Shown here piece after piece: positions 11,240-20,461 of a stretch of DNA of 60,338 bases (its first letter is position 1; every line of letters begins with the position of its first letter). The DNA lies in NCBI RefSeq assembly GCF_003051055.1, contig NZ_QAON01000017.1, forward strand, positions 1 through 60,338, written 5' to 3'. The notes below the pieces were generated by a model that worked only from the letters and a program-made list of their open reading frames with translations, was not told the origin of the DNA and did not search any database. A program made the translations under genes and the position numbers. This DNA comes from Agitococcus lubricus. Lineage in GTDB: Bacteria; Pseudomonadota; Gammaproteobacteria; Pseudomonadales; Moraxellaceae.

Positions 11240-11806
11240 CTATACGTCAGACAGTGGCTCTAACTGTAATACTTGTCGACCACTCTCTTGCACCGCCTGT
11301 AATACCGTTTGTTGCAACTCTGACGATGCCATCGCCCTAGCCACCACCACCCCACCAATCGCTTGACAAATGATAGCCCATGCCCGTTTTTCATCGCCTA
11401 TCGTTTGCGTAATCACGTATACTAATTGGCATAGGTGCTGTTCAAAACATTGTTTAGTCGCTAAATCTGCACGTGCGATTTCTGCGCCTAAACTGGGAAT
11501 CGCACACCCTGCTTCAGGATGCTCAACGTGTGACAGACTTAAATAACGTCCCAAAGCTACCAGTAACTGCTCAGGCGTTTTTTGCGAAAAAAGCGCGAGG
11601 GTCTTTGTCAACTCTTGCTCAACAATAGCGCTTAATAACTCTTGCTTAGAGCTAAATTGACTATAAAAAGCGCCCGTGGTCATCCCTGCGGCAGCCGTCA
11701 ACGCATCCATACCTGTATGACTAAAGCCCTCTTTTTTGGCAACGGCAGCACTTGCCGCCAACAGTTTGGCTCGCGCAGCAGCTTTATGCTCGGGAGGATA
11801 ACGCAT
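11240..11806 (-). CDS. TetR/AcrR-family transcriptional repressor
   Basis: The 188-aa protein starts with a helix-turn-helix domain. GMDALTAAAGMTTGAFYSQF (residues 32-51) covers the turn and recognition helix. The C-terminal ligand domain has the C-terminal TetR pattern seen in small AcrR-like proteins. It is transcribed divergently from a molybdopterin oxidoreductase across a gap of about 160 bp containing nested palindromes (11905-11945). The likely role is repression of its own gene and of the oxidoreductase until an unknown ligand binds. Confidence 0.88.
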   Translation of the reverse strand: MRYPPEHKAAARAKLLAASAAVAKKEGFSHTGMDALTAAAGMTTGAFYSQFSSKQELLSAIVEQELTKTLALFSQKTPEQLLVALGRYLSLSHVEHPEAGCAIPSLGAEIARADLATKQCFEQHLCQLVYVITQTIGDEKRAWAIICQAIGGVVVARAMASSELQQTVLQAVQESGRQVLQLEPLSDV

Positions 11807-11904
11807 GTTTTAGTACTCTGTGCTTAGGAATGTGCAACTTAATAAACGATGTGAGCAACACAAGAATTTAATCCGTTTTGTCTGGTGATTGACAGTGTCG
11901 CCAT

Positions 11905-11945
11905 TATAGAATAACGTCCGTTATTATAACAATCGTTATTCTATA
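11905..11945. promoter_or_regulatory. Nested palindromic operator between TetR and molybdoenzyme genes
   Basis: The outer arms TATAGAATAACG (11905-11916) and CGTTATTCTATA (11934-11945) are perfect over 12 bp. Inside them is a compact site AATAACG-TC-CGTTATT (11910-11925), and ATAAC-AATC-GTTAT (11926-11939) forms a second. The compact 16-bp palindrome has the size and symmetry of TetR-family operators. It sits 23-63 bp before the oxidoreductase ATG and about 100 bp before the repressor ATG, so one bound repressor could block both promoters. Confidence 0.75.
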
Positions 11946-11967
11946 GCTTGTGTTAGGGGGTTTTGTC

Positions 11968-14223
11968 ATGCGTAGCGAAAAAACAGCGTGTATTCTGTGT
12001 TCACGAAATTGTGGTTTAACCATCGACATCGCGGACAATGGTCACTTTAGTAAAATTCGTGGTGACGAAGACCATCCCATCTCTAAAGGCTATATCTGCC
12101 AAAAGGCCGCCCGTCTCGAATACTATCAGCACCATGAAGACCGCTTACAATACCCTCTCAAACGCTTAGATGATGGCAGTTTTGTACGGGTCAGTTGGGA
12201 TGAGGCTCTAGATGATATAGCACACCGCTTAATCCAAATTCGAGAGCAACACGGTGGCAATGCATTCGCAACGGCGGGTGGTGGTGGCCAAGGCAATCAT
12301 TTGGGGGGTGCCTATTTAAGCCAACTACGCGCGGCCATGAAAAGTCGCTTTAACTACAACTCCTTGGGACAAGAAAAAACGGGTGACTTTTGGGTAAATG
12401 GTCGTTTATTCGGTAGCCAAACTTGCCATACCACCGAAGATGTTGAGCATGCTGACTTTGTATTATTCATTGGTTGTAATCCCTTTCAAGCACATGGGAT
12501 TCCAAACGCCCGCGACACACTCAAAGAGATTCGCAAAAACCCACATCGTACGATGGTGGTGATTGACCCCAGACGTACCGAAACCGCCAAACAAGCCGAT
12601 ATTCATTTACAACTCAAACCATCGACTGATGCGTTTTTAATGAGCGCCATTTTAGCGCTGATTATTCGCGCCAATTTACATGACCGCGATTTTATTGCAC
12701 AGCATTGTACAGGTTATGAAGACGTCGAAAAGGCATTATTAACCATTCCCATTGAAGAGTATGTCGCGCGTGCCGATGTGCCTCTAGCCGATGTTGAACG
12801 GGTTGCTTATGGTTTTGCCAAAGCCAAACGTGCCTGCGTGCGCATTGATTTAGGCATACAGCACAGCTTAAATACCACCTTAAACGGCTATCTGGAAAAA
12901 CTACTTTATTTAATAACAGGCAATTTTGGTATTAAAGGGGGTAATAATTTACATGCCTTTTTATTACCTATTTTAAGCAACACGGACGAACGCAAAAAAA
13001 AGCTCACGCATAGCGTCTATCATGATATGTTTCCGATTTCAGGCATTCTTCCCCCCAGTATTATGCCTGATGAAATTTTATTAGCAGGCGAGCAACGCAT
13101 TCGCGCTGTGATTGTGGATAGCTGTAATCCATTACTGACATGGCCTGATACCGCCGCCTTTGATAACGCCTTTCGTCAGTTAGAGTTGTTAGTCGTGGTC
13201 GATGTCGCACTGACCGAAACCGCACGGCTTGCGCATTATGTCCTACCTGCGGCCTCTCAATTTGAAAAATGGGAGTGCACAGGCTTTAACTTAGAGTTTC
13301 CGCGTAATGCCTTTCATCTCAGACACCCCATTTTACCCGCGTTAGGGGAAAGTCTGCCCGAACCCGAAATTTACACCCGTCTACTGGAAAAAATGCGCAT
13401 CATACCGCGTACTTTCCCACTACTCAGCCGTATCGCCCGTTATGAGCCTAAACAAAGTCATTATTTAGCCTATACCACTGCCCTATTTGCGACGCTGGCA
13501 CACAAAAAACACTGGCAGCCTTATGCGGTTTCAATTTTATATAGAACCTTGGGGGCTAACTTAGCGCATAACGCGGCGGCGGCGGCATTTATTCTCCCCT
13601 TAGCTATTCAATTTGCCCAAGAGCACCACGAGGCCATGCAGCGGGCAGGATTTAAGGGTAATCGCATCACCTTAGGTGCGGCCTTATTTAATGCCATTCT
13701 TGAGCAGCGTTCAGGAGTTGTGTTTAGTGAACACCGTTATAGCGATGTATGGTCATTGATTAAAAATAAAGACCGCCGTATTTATTTAGCCATTCCAGAA
13801 ATGTTGGCCGAGCTTAATGCGCTGGCACAACAACAGCCGCACCCTTCTGAGTTTCCATTCATTTTAGCGGCAGGTGAGCGCCGAAGTTATAATGCTAATC
13901 AAATTTATCGCGACCCTGCATGGCGTAAAGTCGATAAAGAGGGTGCGCTACGTATTCACCCTGCCGATGCCGCACGCCTCAACATACAAGAAGGCGAACA
14001 AATACGTTGTCGTTCTGCTCAAGGTGAACTCCGTGTCATGACCGAATTTGATGAGGGGATGCGTCAGGGCTGTGTGAGTCTGCCACATGGTTATGGTCTG
14101 CGCTTTCGTCACAGTGAGGCCCTTGGCCCTGCGCTCAATTTACTAACCGCTAGTACAGCTTGCGACCCGTTTTCTCGTACGCCTTACCATAAATATGTGC
14201 CTGTTAGCCTAGAAAAACTATGA
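11968..14223 (+). CDS. Molybdopterin-dependent oxidoreductase with N-terminal 4Fe-4S site
   Basis: The 751-aa protein belongs to the DMSO reductase/formate dehydrogenase superfamily. CILCSRNCG followed by GYICQKA supplies the four Cys of a 4Fe-4S cluster at residues 8-44. The central region carries the molybdopterin guanine dinucleotide-binding domains (VLFIGCNPFQAHG; VVIDPRRTETAKQAD). The C-terminal 120 residues form the molydop-binding domain (AGERRSYNANQIYRDPAW). I chose the ATG at 11968 behind TAGGGGG; a GTG 18 bp upstream is in frame. No Tat signal is visible, so it is probably cytoplasmic. No electron-transfer partner gene is adjacent. Substrate unknown. It is probably controlled by the divergent TetR. 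Confidence 0.88.
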   Translation: MRSEKTACILCSRNCGLTIDIADNGHFSKIRGDEDHPISKGYICQKAARLEYYQHHEDRLQYPLKRLDDGSFVRVSWDEALDDIAHRLIQIREQHGGNAFATAGGGGQGNHLGGAYLSQLRAAMKSRFNYNSLGQEKTGDFWVNGRLFGSQTCHTTEDVEHADFVLFIGCNPFQAHGIPNARDTLKEIRKNPHRTMVVIDPRRTETAKQADIHLQLKPSTDAFLMSAILALIIRANLHDRDFIAQHCTGYEDVEKALLTIPIEEYVARADVPLADVERVAYGFAKAKRACVRIDLGIQHSLNTTLNGYLEKLLYLITGNFGIKGGNNLHAFLLPILSNTDERKKKLTHSVYHDMFPISGILPPSIMPDEILLAGEQRIRAVIVDSCNPLLTWPDTAAFDNAFRQLELLVVVDVALTETARLAHYVLPAASQFEKWECTGFNLEFPRNAFHLRHPILPALGESLPEPEIYTRLLEKMRIIPRTFPLLSRIARYEPKQSHYLAYTTALFATLAHKKHWQPYAVSILYRTLGANLAHNAAAAAFILPLAIQFAQEHHEAMQRAGFKGNRITLGAALFNAILEQRSGVVFSEHRYSDVWSLIKNKDRRIYLAIPEMLAELNALAQQQPHPSEFPFILAAGERRSYNANQIYRDPAWRKVDKEGALRIHPADAARLNIQEGEQIRCRSAQGELRVMTEFDEGMRQGCVSLPHGYGLRFRHSEALGPALNLLTASTACDPFSRTPYHKYVPVSLEKL

Positions 14224-14390
14224 GGCTACGCGTTCTTCACAAGCCAACGGCGATGAGTAGACGTGACAGGATGTCATGGTGATGATGTGTACGCCTCAAC
14301 GTTTGGGCAAAAAGCGTACCTGCATACTTGCTTATCTGTGCACAACAGTTGACAATCTGCACACCTTAACTTGCCGATTGAAGCCGTGTT

Positions 14391-15143
14391 ATGTCCCCAT
14401 CTAAAGACGATTCTACGACCCATTTTGGTTATCAAACCGTTAAAAAAGAAGAAAAAGCGGGTAAAGTGGCTGAAGTTTTTCACTCCGTAGCCGCCAAATA
14501 CGATTTGATGAATGATTTAATGTCGATGGGCATTCATCGTTTATGGAAACGCTTTACGATTACCCTCTCAGGGGTACGCCGAGGTCAGCAGGTTTTAGAT
14601 ATCGCAGGCGGGACAGGTGATTTAGCACGTGTTTTTGCACGTGAAGTTGGAGCGACAGGGCGCGTCGTACTGGCCGATATCAATGACTCGATGCTCAAGG
14701 TTGGACGTGACAAACTCATTGACGGCGGTTATACCCTTGTCGAATACGTGCAAGCTAATGCCGAATGTTTGCCCTTTCCTGATAACACCTTTGACATTAT
14801 TACCATCGCTTTTGGCCTACGTAATGTCACCGATAAAGACGCTGCCCTACGCTCCATGTATAGAGTCTTAAAACCCAATGGTCGTTTGTTGATTTTAGAG
14901 TTTTCCAAACCCATTTTTGACCCCTTAGCCAAAGTCTATGATGCTTATTCTTTTAGTGTCTTACCTGCGATGGGGCAATTAGTAACGCAAGATGCCGATA
15001 GTTACCGCTATTTAGCCGAATCTATCCGCATGCACCCCGACCAACAGACACTCAAACAGATGATGGAAAATGCTGGCTTCTATCAATGTGATTATCATAA
15101 TCTGACGGGTGGTATTGTTGCGCTACATAGGGGCTATAAATAA
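14391..15143 (+). CDS. ubiE: Ubiquinone/menaquinone biosynthesis C-methyltransferase UbiE
   Basis: UbiE transfers a methyl group from SAM to C2 of the benzoquinol ring in ubiquinone synthesis (and of demethylmenaquinol where present). The 250 aa match the family. HFGYQTV near the N-terminus, the SAM motif [12 protein letters not shown] (about 67-78) and [20 protein letters not shown] are typical. The stop codon overlaps the start of ubiJ by one base (TAATG), showing tight operon coupling ubiE-ubiJ-ubiB as in other Gammaproteobacteria. Confidence 0.96.
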   Translation: MSPSKDDSTTHFGYQTVKKEEKAGKVAEVFHSVAAKYDLMNDLMSMGIHRLWKRFTITLSGVRRGQQVLDIAGGTGDLARVFAREVGATGRVVLADINDSMLKVGRDKLIDGGYTLVEYVQANAECLPFPDNTFDIITIAFGLRNVTDKDAALRSMYRVLKPNGRLLILEFSKPIFDPLAKVYDAYSFSVLPAMGQLVTQDADSYRYLAESIRMHPDQQTLKQMMENAGFYQCDYHNLTGGIVALHRGYK

Positions 15144-15781
15144 TGTTATTGCCTACCGTACTGGCTGTGTCCGCCTTTGAAGATATGCTCAATAAGGCCT
15201 TAGACCTCGACCCTGCAACACGACTTCAGCTCAATCAAAAACAAGGTCGTACATTAAACGTCAATGTTCAATATCCTCACATCAGCATACTGGTTTATTT
15301 TGACCAAGACCGTGTTCGTTTAACACCTTCCGAACAACCACAAGGTGCAGATGCCTCTGTCAGCGCCACCAGTTTTGATTTAATTAAACAAGCCTTACAG
15401 CGCGACACGCCAATTATGCAAAGTGGCTTAGTGTTAGAAGGTGATGTTTTTTTTCTACAAGAATTACAACGCATTGGCTTGCAATTAGATATTGATTGGG
15501 AAATGGGATTAAGCCAAATTTTTGGCGATGTCACGGCGCATCAAATCGGACAAGGCCTACGCAGTTTATTCAATTTTGCTCAAAAAACAGCCGCTGTTTT
15601 TTTACAAAATGGCGGTGAGTATTTACGCGAAGAGGCACAACTCTTACCTGCACGCTGGCAAATTGACGATTTCATTGAAGAAGTGCAAGAGCTACGAACT
15701 GACATTGAGCGCTTAGAGGCACGGATTGCCTTATTTAAGCAACAGTATCTGAGTACACCGCCTGCCGCCACCTCCGACTAA
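15143..15781 (+). CDS. ubiJ: Ubiquinone biosynthesis accessory factor UbiJ
   Basis: UbiJ is a lipid-binding scaffold of the ubiquinone synthesis complex. The 212-aa protein has an N-terminal SCP2 sterol-carrier-like domain (about 10-115; SATSFDLIKQALQRD, LVLEGDVFFLQELQ) and a helical, coiled-coil-prone C-terminus ending near residue 205. Its position between ubiE and ubiB, with an overlapping start, makes the assignment strong although the primary sequence of UbiJ is poorly conserved. Confidence 0.92.
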   Translation: MLLPTVLAVSAFEDMLNKALDLDPATRLQLNQKQGRTLNVNVQYPHISILVYFDQDRVRLTPSEQPQGADASVSATSFDLIKQALQRDTPIMQSGLVLEGDVFFLQELQRIGLQLDIDWEMGLSQIFGDVTAHQIGQGLRSLFNFAQKTAAVFLQNGGEYLREEAQLLPARWQIDDFIEEVQELRTDIERLEARIALFKQQYLSTPPAATSD

Positions 15782-15787
15782 GGATTT

Positions 15788-17425
15788 ATGATGCTCAAAC
15801 ATCTACCTCGTTTATTAGTCATTTGGCGTATTTGCGCCAGCTATCGTTTAGACACCCTGATTCCACGCGATGCCCCTATTCCGATGCCTATACGTGCAGC
15901 ACTCTTGCTATTACGTATTCATCCCGCATGGTGGTCTACGCCTGTCTTAAGCACCTATGATGATGGTGAGCGTTTACGTTTAGCCTTACAAGACTTAGGG
16001 GTATTGTTTATCAAACTGGGTCAGCTTTTATCGACACGCGCCGACCTTTTACCGCCTCATGTTATTGCCGAACTCAGCAAACTACAAGACCGTGTGCCTC
16101 CGTTTGCCAGTCAGGAATTAAAAGCGATTGTCAGTAACGAGTTACAAGGCGATATTAGTCAACTGTTTAGCCGCTTTGATGATGAACCATTAGCCGCCGC
16201 GTCGATTGCACAGGTACATACGGCGGCCTTACCCGATGGTCGGGAAGTCATTGTTAAAGTGGTCAGACCCCACTTACAAACAGCGATTGAACAAGACTTT
16301 GGTCTGCTAAAAATGGCTGCCCGCTGGTTAGAGTCACGCTCTGCGGATTTAGCCGCTTTTCATTTATTACAAATAGTTTGCGACTACGAACAAGTCTTGT
16401 TAGGTGAAATTGATTTATTACAAGAAGCAGCGAATACCACACGCATGCGTAACAATTTCCCAAACTCGCCATTAATTTATGTCCCTGAGGTACATCACGC
16501 TTTATGCACTAGCCAAGTGATGATTGCAGAGCGTATTTATGGTGTGCCTATTTCCGATAAAGCGAGTTTTCAGCGTTTAGGCGTTGACCCCAAAGTATTG
16601 GCCGAAAAAGGCCTCACTATCTTTTTTACACAGGTGTTTAATCACAATTTTTTTCATGCAGACATGCACCCTGGTAACATTTATGTCGATGTGTCTAAGC
16701 CCGAACAACCGCGTTATATTGCCTTAGATTGCGCGATTATGGGCGAACTCAGCGACAGCGACCACCTCACCGTTGCTCGACTGATGATGGCGGTCATGCA
16801 ACATGACTTTACACAACTGATTCAAATTGCGGCACAAGCGGGTTGGATTGCGCCTGCAACCGACACCCAAGCCTTGACGCGTGAAATTCGCCGTTTATTA
16901 ACGCCCATGCTGCAAAAGTCGATTGATGAGCTGGACTTTGCTCCTATTTTAGTCGGTATTTTAGACGTTGCTCGTCGTTACCATTTAGAAATTCCGCCAC
17001 AGCTCGTCTTATTACTCAAAACGCTAGTTCATGTTGAAGGCTTAGGCCGTGACCTCTACCCTGCGTTAGATATTTGGTCATTAGGTAAACCTTTACTTGG
17101 CCAATGGTTGAGCAGCCGCCTAAATCCTGCTGAATCGTTTAAGACTTTAATGCAACAAACCCCTGCGATGGTGTTAGGCTTAGCAGAACTCCCCGCATTG
17201 GTCTATGATAGTTTACGGGGTCTGCGTCAACATAATGCATGGCAAGAAAAACAATGGCGCGAGCTACAAACCTTGCACTATGAACTGGCACAAAGTCGTC
17301 GTTACGATTGGTTGGCCTTGATAGCCGTTGTATTAGGTTGTGCAGGCATCAATGCGGACGGCTTGTGGAGCTTACTCGGTATTGCATTAATTATTCTTGC
17401 GGTTACATGGCGGATTTTGGTTTAA
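15788..17425 (+). CDS. ubiB: ABC1-family kinase-like protein UbiB
   Basis: UbiB is a membrane-anchored ATPase of the atypical kinase-like family needed for ubiquinone biosynthesis. The length is 545 aa. The KxGQ motif appears as IKLGQLLSTRADLLP, the Ala-rich loop as AAASIAQVH, and the catalytic region as HADMHPGN followed by ALDCAIMG (the DFG equivalent). Two hydrophobic segments occupy the last 45 residues (LIAVVLGCAG; LLGIALIILAVTW), as in E. coli UbiB. It lies six bases after ubiJ. A second, more distant ABC1 protein is encoded at 32669-33973. Confidence 0.95.
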   Translation: MMLKHLPRLLVIWRICASYRLDTLIPRDAPIPMPIRAALLLLRIHPAWWSTPVLSTYDDGERLRLALQDLGVLFIKLGQLLSTRADLLPPHVIAELSKLQDRVPPFASQELKAIVSNELQGDISQLFSRFDDEPLAAASIAQVHTAALPDGREVIVKVVRPHLQTAIEQDFGLLKMAARWLESRSADLAAFHLLQIVCDYEQVLLGEIDLLQEAANTTRMRNNFPNSPLIYVPEVHHALCTSQVMIAERIYGVPISDKASFQRLGVDPKVLAEKGLTIFFTQVFNHNFFHADMHPGNIYVDVSKPEQPRYIALDCAIMGELSDSDHLTVARLMMAVMQHDFTQLIQIAAQAGWIAPATDTQALTREIRRLLTPMLQKSIDELDFAPILVGILDVARRYHLEIPPQLVLLLKTLVHVEGLGRDLYPALDIWSLGKPLLGQWLSSRLNPAESFKTLMQQTPAMVLGLAELPALVYDSLRGLRQHNAWQEKQWRELQTLHYELAQSRRYDWLALIAVVLGCAGINADGLWSLLGIALIILAVTWRILV

Positions 17426-17463
17426 TGCCGCGCCTATCTCCTATCTATAACAGGTTAGCGTAA

Positions 17464-17868
17464 ATGACGAGCTTTTTAGATACCATCAAATTTGATGCCG
17501 ATGGCCTGATTCCCGCCATTGCACAAGATGCACATACAGGCCGAGTGCTGATGGTCGCATGGATGAACCGTGAAGCCTTACAATTAACTGCCGACACCCA
17601 ACGCGGTGTATACTGGTCACGCTCGCGGCAAAAACTGTGGCATAAAGGCGAAGAGTCTGGTCATGTCCAATTGGTCAAAGAAATTCAACTCGATTGTGAT
17701 GGTGATGTTATCATTTTACAAATTGAACAATTAGGTGGCATCGCCTGTCATACAGGACGTCAGTCGTGCTTTTATCGTAAACTAGACGCTAAGCAACAAT
17801 GGCAAATTGTTGAACCTATCTTAAAAGACCCACATGCCATTTATGAGCAGCCAAAACATGAGCACTGA
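17464..17868 (+). CDS. hisI: Phosphoribosyl-AMP cyclohydrolase HisI
   Basis: HisI opens the adenine ring of PR-AMP in step 3 of histidine biosynthesis. The 134-aa monofunctional enzyme has the conserved block [19 protein letters not shown], the acidic Mg site LDCDGD and the Zn-binding Cys residues in ACHTGRQSC. HisI and HisE are separate proteins here, not the enterobacterial fusion, as in Pseudomonas. Its last 11 bases overlap the chosen hisE start. Confidence 0.96.
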   Translation: MTSFLDTIKFDADGLIPAIAQDAHTGRVLMVAWMNREALQLTADTQRGVYWSRSRQKLWHKGEESGHVQLVKEIQLDCDGDVIILQIEQLGGIACHTGRQSCFYRKLDAKQQWQIVEPILKDPHAIYEQPKHEH

Positions 17869-18199
17869 TATTTTAGCCGAACTTGATAAAATTTTAGCAG
17901 AGCGTAAAAACGCGACTGCCGATTCCTCTTATGTTGCCAGTCTCTACCATAAAGGCATCAACAAAATTTTAGAGAAAATCGGTGAAGAAGCCACTGAAAC
18001 CATTATTGCTGCCAAAGATGCCGCCCAGTCAGGTGATATGCATGACGTGATTTATGAAACAGCAGACCTATGGTTTCATACCCTTGTCATGTTGGGGCAT
18101 TTTAATGTGCCCTCCCAAGCCGTTTTAGAGGAATTGGCTCGTCGCTTGCATACGTCTGGCCACGCCGAAAAAGCAGCTCGTCAACACACGCCCCACTAA
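17858..18199 (+). CDS. hisE: Phosphoribosyl-ATP pyrophosphatase HisE
   Basis: HisE hydrolyses PR-ATP to PR-AMP in step 2 of histidine synthesis, just before HisI. From ATG 17858 the protein is 113 aa, matching the roughly 111 aa of Pseudomonas HisE. An ATG at 17834 would add eight residues that family members lack. [26 protein letters not shown] and YETADLWFH are the MazG-like helices with the acidic metal-binding residues. The overlap with hisI suggests translational coupling. Confidence 0.94.
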   Translation: MSTDILAELDKILAERKNATADSSYVASLYHKGINKILEKIGEEATETIIAAKDAAQSGDMHDVIYETADLWFHTLVMLGHFNVPSQAVLEELARRLHTSGHAEKAARQHTPH

Positions 18200-18212
18200 G
18201 AGGTACTTTATC

Positions 18213-18461
18213 ATGGCAGGTTTATCCCTTTCTCACTTACTGATTATGTTAGTTGTCGTCGTACTATTATTTGGTACTTCTAAACTGAAAAATTTAGGTA
18301 AAGACCTCGGTGGTGCTATCAAAGGTTTCAAAGATTCCATGAAAGATGCCGAGCAACCCACGGCTAATACACCGCCACCGACGACGCAACAAATTAGTCA
18401 AAATCAAACCATAGATAGTACAGCGACTCCCGTCAACACTGTCAAAAAAGATAATGTCTAA
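18213..18461 (+). CDS. tatA: Sec-independent translocase protein TatA
   Basis: TatA forms the pore-like oligomer that moves folded twin-arginine proteins across the inner membrane. The 82-aa protein has one N-terminal transmembrane helix ([16 protein letters not shown]), the FG hinge, then an amphipathic helix ([20 protein letters not shown]) and a polar Pro/Thr/Gln-rich tail. Its stop overlaps the tatB start by one base (TAATG). It follows hisIE, an arrangement seen in Pseudomonas and relatives. Confidence 0.95.
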   Translation: MAGLSLSHLLIMLVVVVLLFGTSKLKNLGKDLGGAIKGFKDSMKDAEQPTANTPPPTTQQISQNQTIDSTATPVNTVKKDNV

Positions 18462-18910
18462 TGTTTGATGTTGGTTTTAGCGAGCTTATATTATTAGCTG
18501 TCATTGCACTGGTGGTACTTGGGCCCGAAAAACTGCCGCATGCCGCCCGCATGACAGGCGCATGGCTTGGCCGTATTCGTCGTGCGGTCACGAGCATTCA
18601 GATTGAAATTGAAAAAGAAGTCGCAGCGGCTGAATTAAAAGAGCGCATGAATAAGGAAATTGAACGCTTAAAAAGTCACACAGAACCTATTACTCAAGAA
18701 TTAAGCGACCTTGAAAACAGCATCAGCAGCAACCACCATGCAGCCCGTAGTGAGTCAACACTCATACCCGCAGAAACACTTGCCGATATCGCCAAACAGG
18801 ACTATGTTGAAGTCCCGCCTGTACAACAGGAACTGTTATTATCTGCACCCGTTACTGATGATACACCTTCCCCTAAAGTCAATTTAGATAAAGCCCAACG
18901 CCATGAGTAG
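18461..18910 (+). CDS. tatB: Sec-independent translocase protein TatB
   Basis: TatB works with TatC as the twin-arginine signal receptor. The 149-aa protein begins [20 protein letters not shown], the TatB membrane helix with its conserved Glu8, then GPEKLPHAAR at the hinge and a long charged helical region (residues 40-90). The C-terminal 60 residues are low complexity. It overlaps tatA by one base and tatC by eight bases, consistent with a single tatABC operon. Confidence 0.95.
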   Translation: MFDVGFSELILLAVIALVVLGPEKLPHAARMTGAWLGRIRRAVTSIQIEIEKEVAAAELKERMNKEIERLKSHTEPITQELSDLENSISSNHHAARSESTLIPAETLADIAKQDYVEVPPVQQELLLSAPVTDDTPSPKVNLDKAQRHE

Positions 18911-19661
18911 TGAGCTACCACCTGACAGCCCGCAAGATGAAATGCCACTTGTTGGCCATTTAATTGAGCTAAGAACCCGACTCATGCACATTATTGGGTC
19001 GACATTAATATTATTTTTTGCCTTAGTGGCTTTTAGAAATGAGCTGTATACCCTGCTCTCTAGCCCATTACGGCATTTGTTGCCTGCGGGTAGCAGCATG
19101 GTCGCAACCGATATCACTTCTTCGTTTGTTGCGCCATTTAAGCTGACCTTTTTTGTCGCTTTTTTTGTCGCTATCCCTTATGTGCTGTATCAAATTTGGC
19201 TTTTTATTGCGCCTGCGCTCTATAAACACGAAAAGCGGCTAGCCATTCCCCTACTGCTATCGAGTGTACTGTTGTTTTATATTGGTGTATCTTTTGCCTA
19301 TTTTGTCACACTCGGTCCTGTACTCAAATTTTTTGTCAGTGTCGCCCCCGAACACGTCAACTTTATGACTGACATCAATGCCTACTTAGACTTTTGTATT
19401 AAGTTTTTTTTGGTATTTGGTTTTACCTTTGAAATTCCTGTCTTTGTCTTGATTTTAATTATGGCAGGCATCATTTCTACCGAAAGTTTAGCCGATAAAC
19501 GCCGCTATATTATTGTGGGTTGTTTTGCTATTTCGATGTTTATTACCCCACCCGACGCGCTATCCATGACCGTTTTAGCAACATTGATGTGGATGCTGTT
19601 TGAAGTCGGCTTGCTTTTAGGCCGTTTAATTGAGAAAAAACCAAGCGTTAATGAAGAGTAG
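18903..19661 (+). CDS. tatC: Sec-independent translocase protein TatC
   Basis: TatC is the six-helix inner-membrane receptor that binds twin-arginine signals. The protein has 252 aa, near the family norm. MPLVGHLIELRTRL at the N-terminus is the signature cytoplasmic segment, and VAFFVAIPYVLYQIWLFIAP and FGFTFEIPVFVLIL are characteristic helices with the conserved FxxExP. It starts inside tatB and is followed by a terminator at 19733. Confidence 0.97.
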   Translation: MSSELPPDSPQDEMPLVGHLIELRTRLMHIIGSTLILFFALVAFRNELYTLLSSPLRHLLPAGSSMVATDITSSFVAPFKLTFFVAFFVAIPYVLYQIWLFIAPALYKHEKRLAIPLLLSSVLLFYIGVSFAYFVTLGPVLKFFVSVAPEHVNFMTDINAYLDFCIKFFLVFGFTFEIPVFVLILIMAGIISTESLADKRRYIIVGCFAISMFITPPDALSMTVLATLMWMLFEVGLLLGRLIEKKPSVNEE

Positions 19662-19732
19662 TCTGGTTTGTGTCTAAGCGGCATTCGCTAACCATCGTTT
19701 TTTCACCTCCCATTGAATAAAAGACTATAAAA

Positions 19733-19753
19733 ACCGCCGATTGGCGGTCTTTT
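19733..19753 (+). terminator. Terminator of the tatABC operon
   Basis: The hairpin ACCGCC-GATT-GGCGGT is followed by CTTTTGTT on the plus strand, 70 bp after the tatC stop. It is a short, GC-rich, well-formed intrinsic terminator. Confidence 0.8.
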
Positions 19754-19780
19754 GTTATTGGGGGTTGTATATGTCACTTA

Positions 19781-20097
19781 AGTTCGGGATAAGCCTACGA
19801 CTTTTTAGTTGAAATATGACTGTTTATAACGTCAAAGGCACTGTTGGGACGTTGTGGTGCAACTGTTTGAGCCAAGGGTGAAGCGGGGCTTTCAAGCAAC
19901 ACCCTTGCTTGCCCGCTGAACGCCTGAGCCATGCAGGGCGAAGGCTGGATTGCTGTTAAGCAACGAGTTTTGCACCACGAAATGGTTTTGCTGACGTTGG
20001 CCGAAACCAAAGTCAGTCCCGCGGAAGGCGGCTGTCATAAAGGCTTTAAATATTTTCTATATAAAACTCAAGAAATTAACATTTTTTATCCCGAACT
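19781..20097. mobile_element. Probable MITE-like element or degenerate IS remnant
   Basis: Perfect 12-bp terminal inverted repeats (AGTTCGGGATAA at 19781-19792, TTATCCCGAACT at 20086-20097) bound 317 bp that are visibly more GC-rich than the flanks. Inside is a strong hairpin: GCGGG and CAAGCAA (19883-19899) pair with TTGCTTG and CCCGC (19905-19916). An imperfect pair GTGGTGCAACT / AGTTTTGCACCAC is spread further out. A 71-codon frame on the minus strand (19795-20010) has no ribosome-binding site and no known domain; it could be the scrambled tail of a transposase. No clear target duplication is visible beside the repeats. Confidence 0.6.
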
Positions 20098-20119
20098 CAG
20101 GTTATGTAGCTAAATTTCA

Positions 20120-20443
20120 TTATGACGGTCGCTTAATTTGTAATTGTGTCAAACCAAAATTACGCCAAATTTTATTTTTTACTTCTACGGGTAAACGAGA
20201 AAAGTAGATATCTGCACGGCTGTGTAAGCCCACCACTTTGCCATTCGCCACAGTAGGATAGTGGCTGCTTGCGACAATATTCCAATAATAATCTTGCGGG
20301 CAGATATATTGTTCTAAGGCCTGAGCACGATAATGTTTGACGCCCTGCCAATAGGGCAGCAATCTCAATTCTAAATTTTTACTCGATAACTCGATGGGCA
20401 ACTCAATTACAGGTATGTTGGAAGAAATAGACGAGTTTTTCAT
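20120..20443 (-). CDS. Small hypothetical protein
   Basis: I do not recognise this 107-aa protein. The start at 20443 (MKNSSISSNI) is chosen because GAAGG lies eight bases upstream; an in-frame ATG at 20461 has no such site. It is soluble, without signal or membrane segment, rich in aromatic residues in the middle (PYWQGVKHYRAQALEQYICP, DYYWNIV), and ends with a basic segment. It stands alone between the MITE-like element and an AT-rich gap. A coding assignment is supported by the ribosome-binding site and amino acid composition only. Confidence 0.6.
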   Translation of the reverse strand: MKNSSISSNIPVIELPIELSSKNLELRLLPYWQGVKHYRAQALEQYICPQDYYWNIVASSHYPTVANGKVVGLHSRADIYFSRLPVEVKNKIWRNFGLTQLQIKRPS

Positions 20444-20461
20444 TATTATACCTTCTATCAT

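Noticed and set aside
19795-20010. 71-codon minus-strand frame in the MITE-like element as a gene
   Set aside because: No ribosome-binding site and no known domain. It lies wholly within the repeat-bounded element and is better taken as a remnant.
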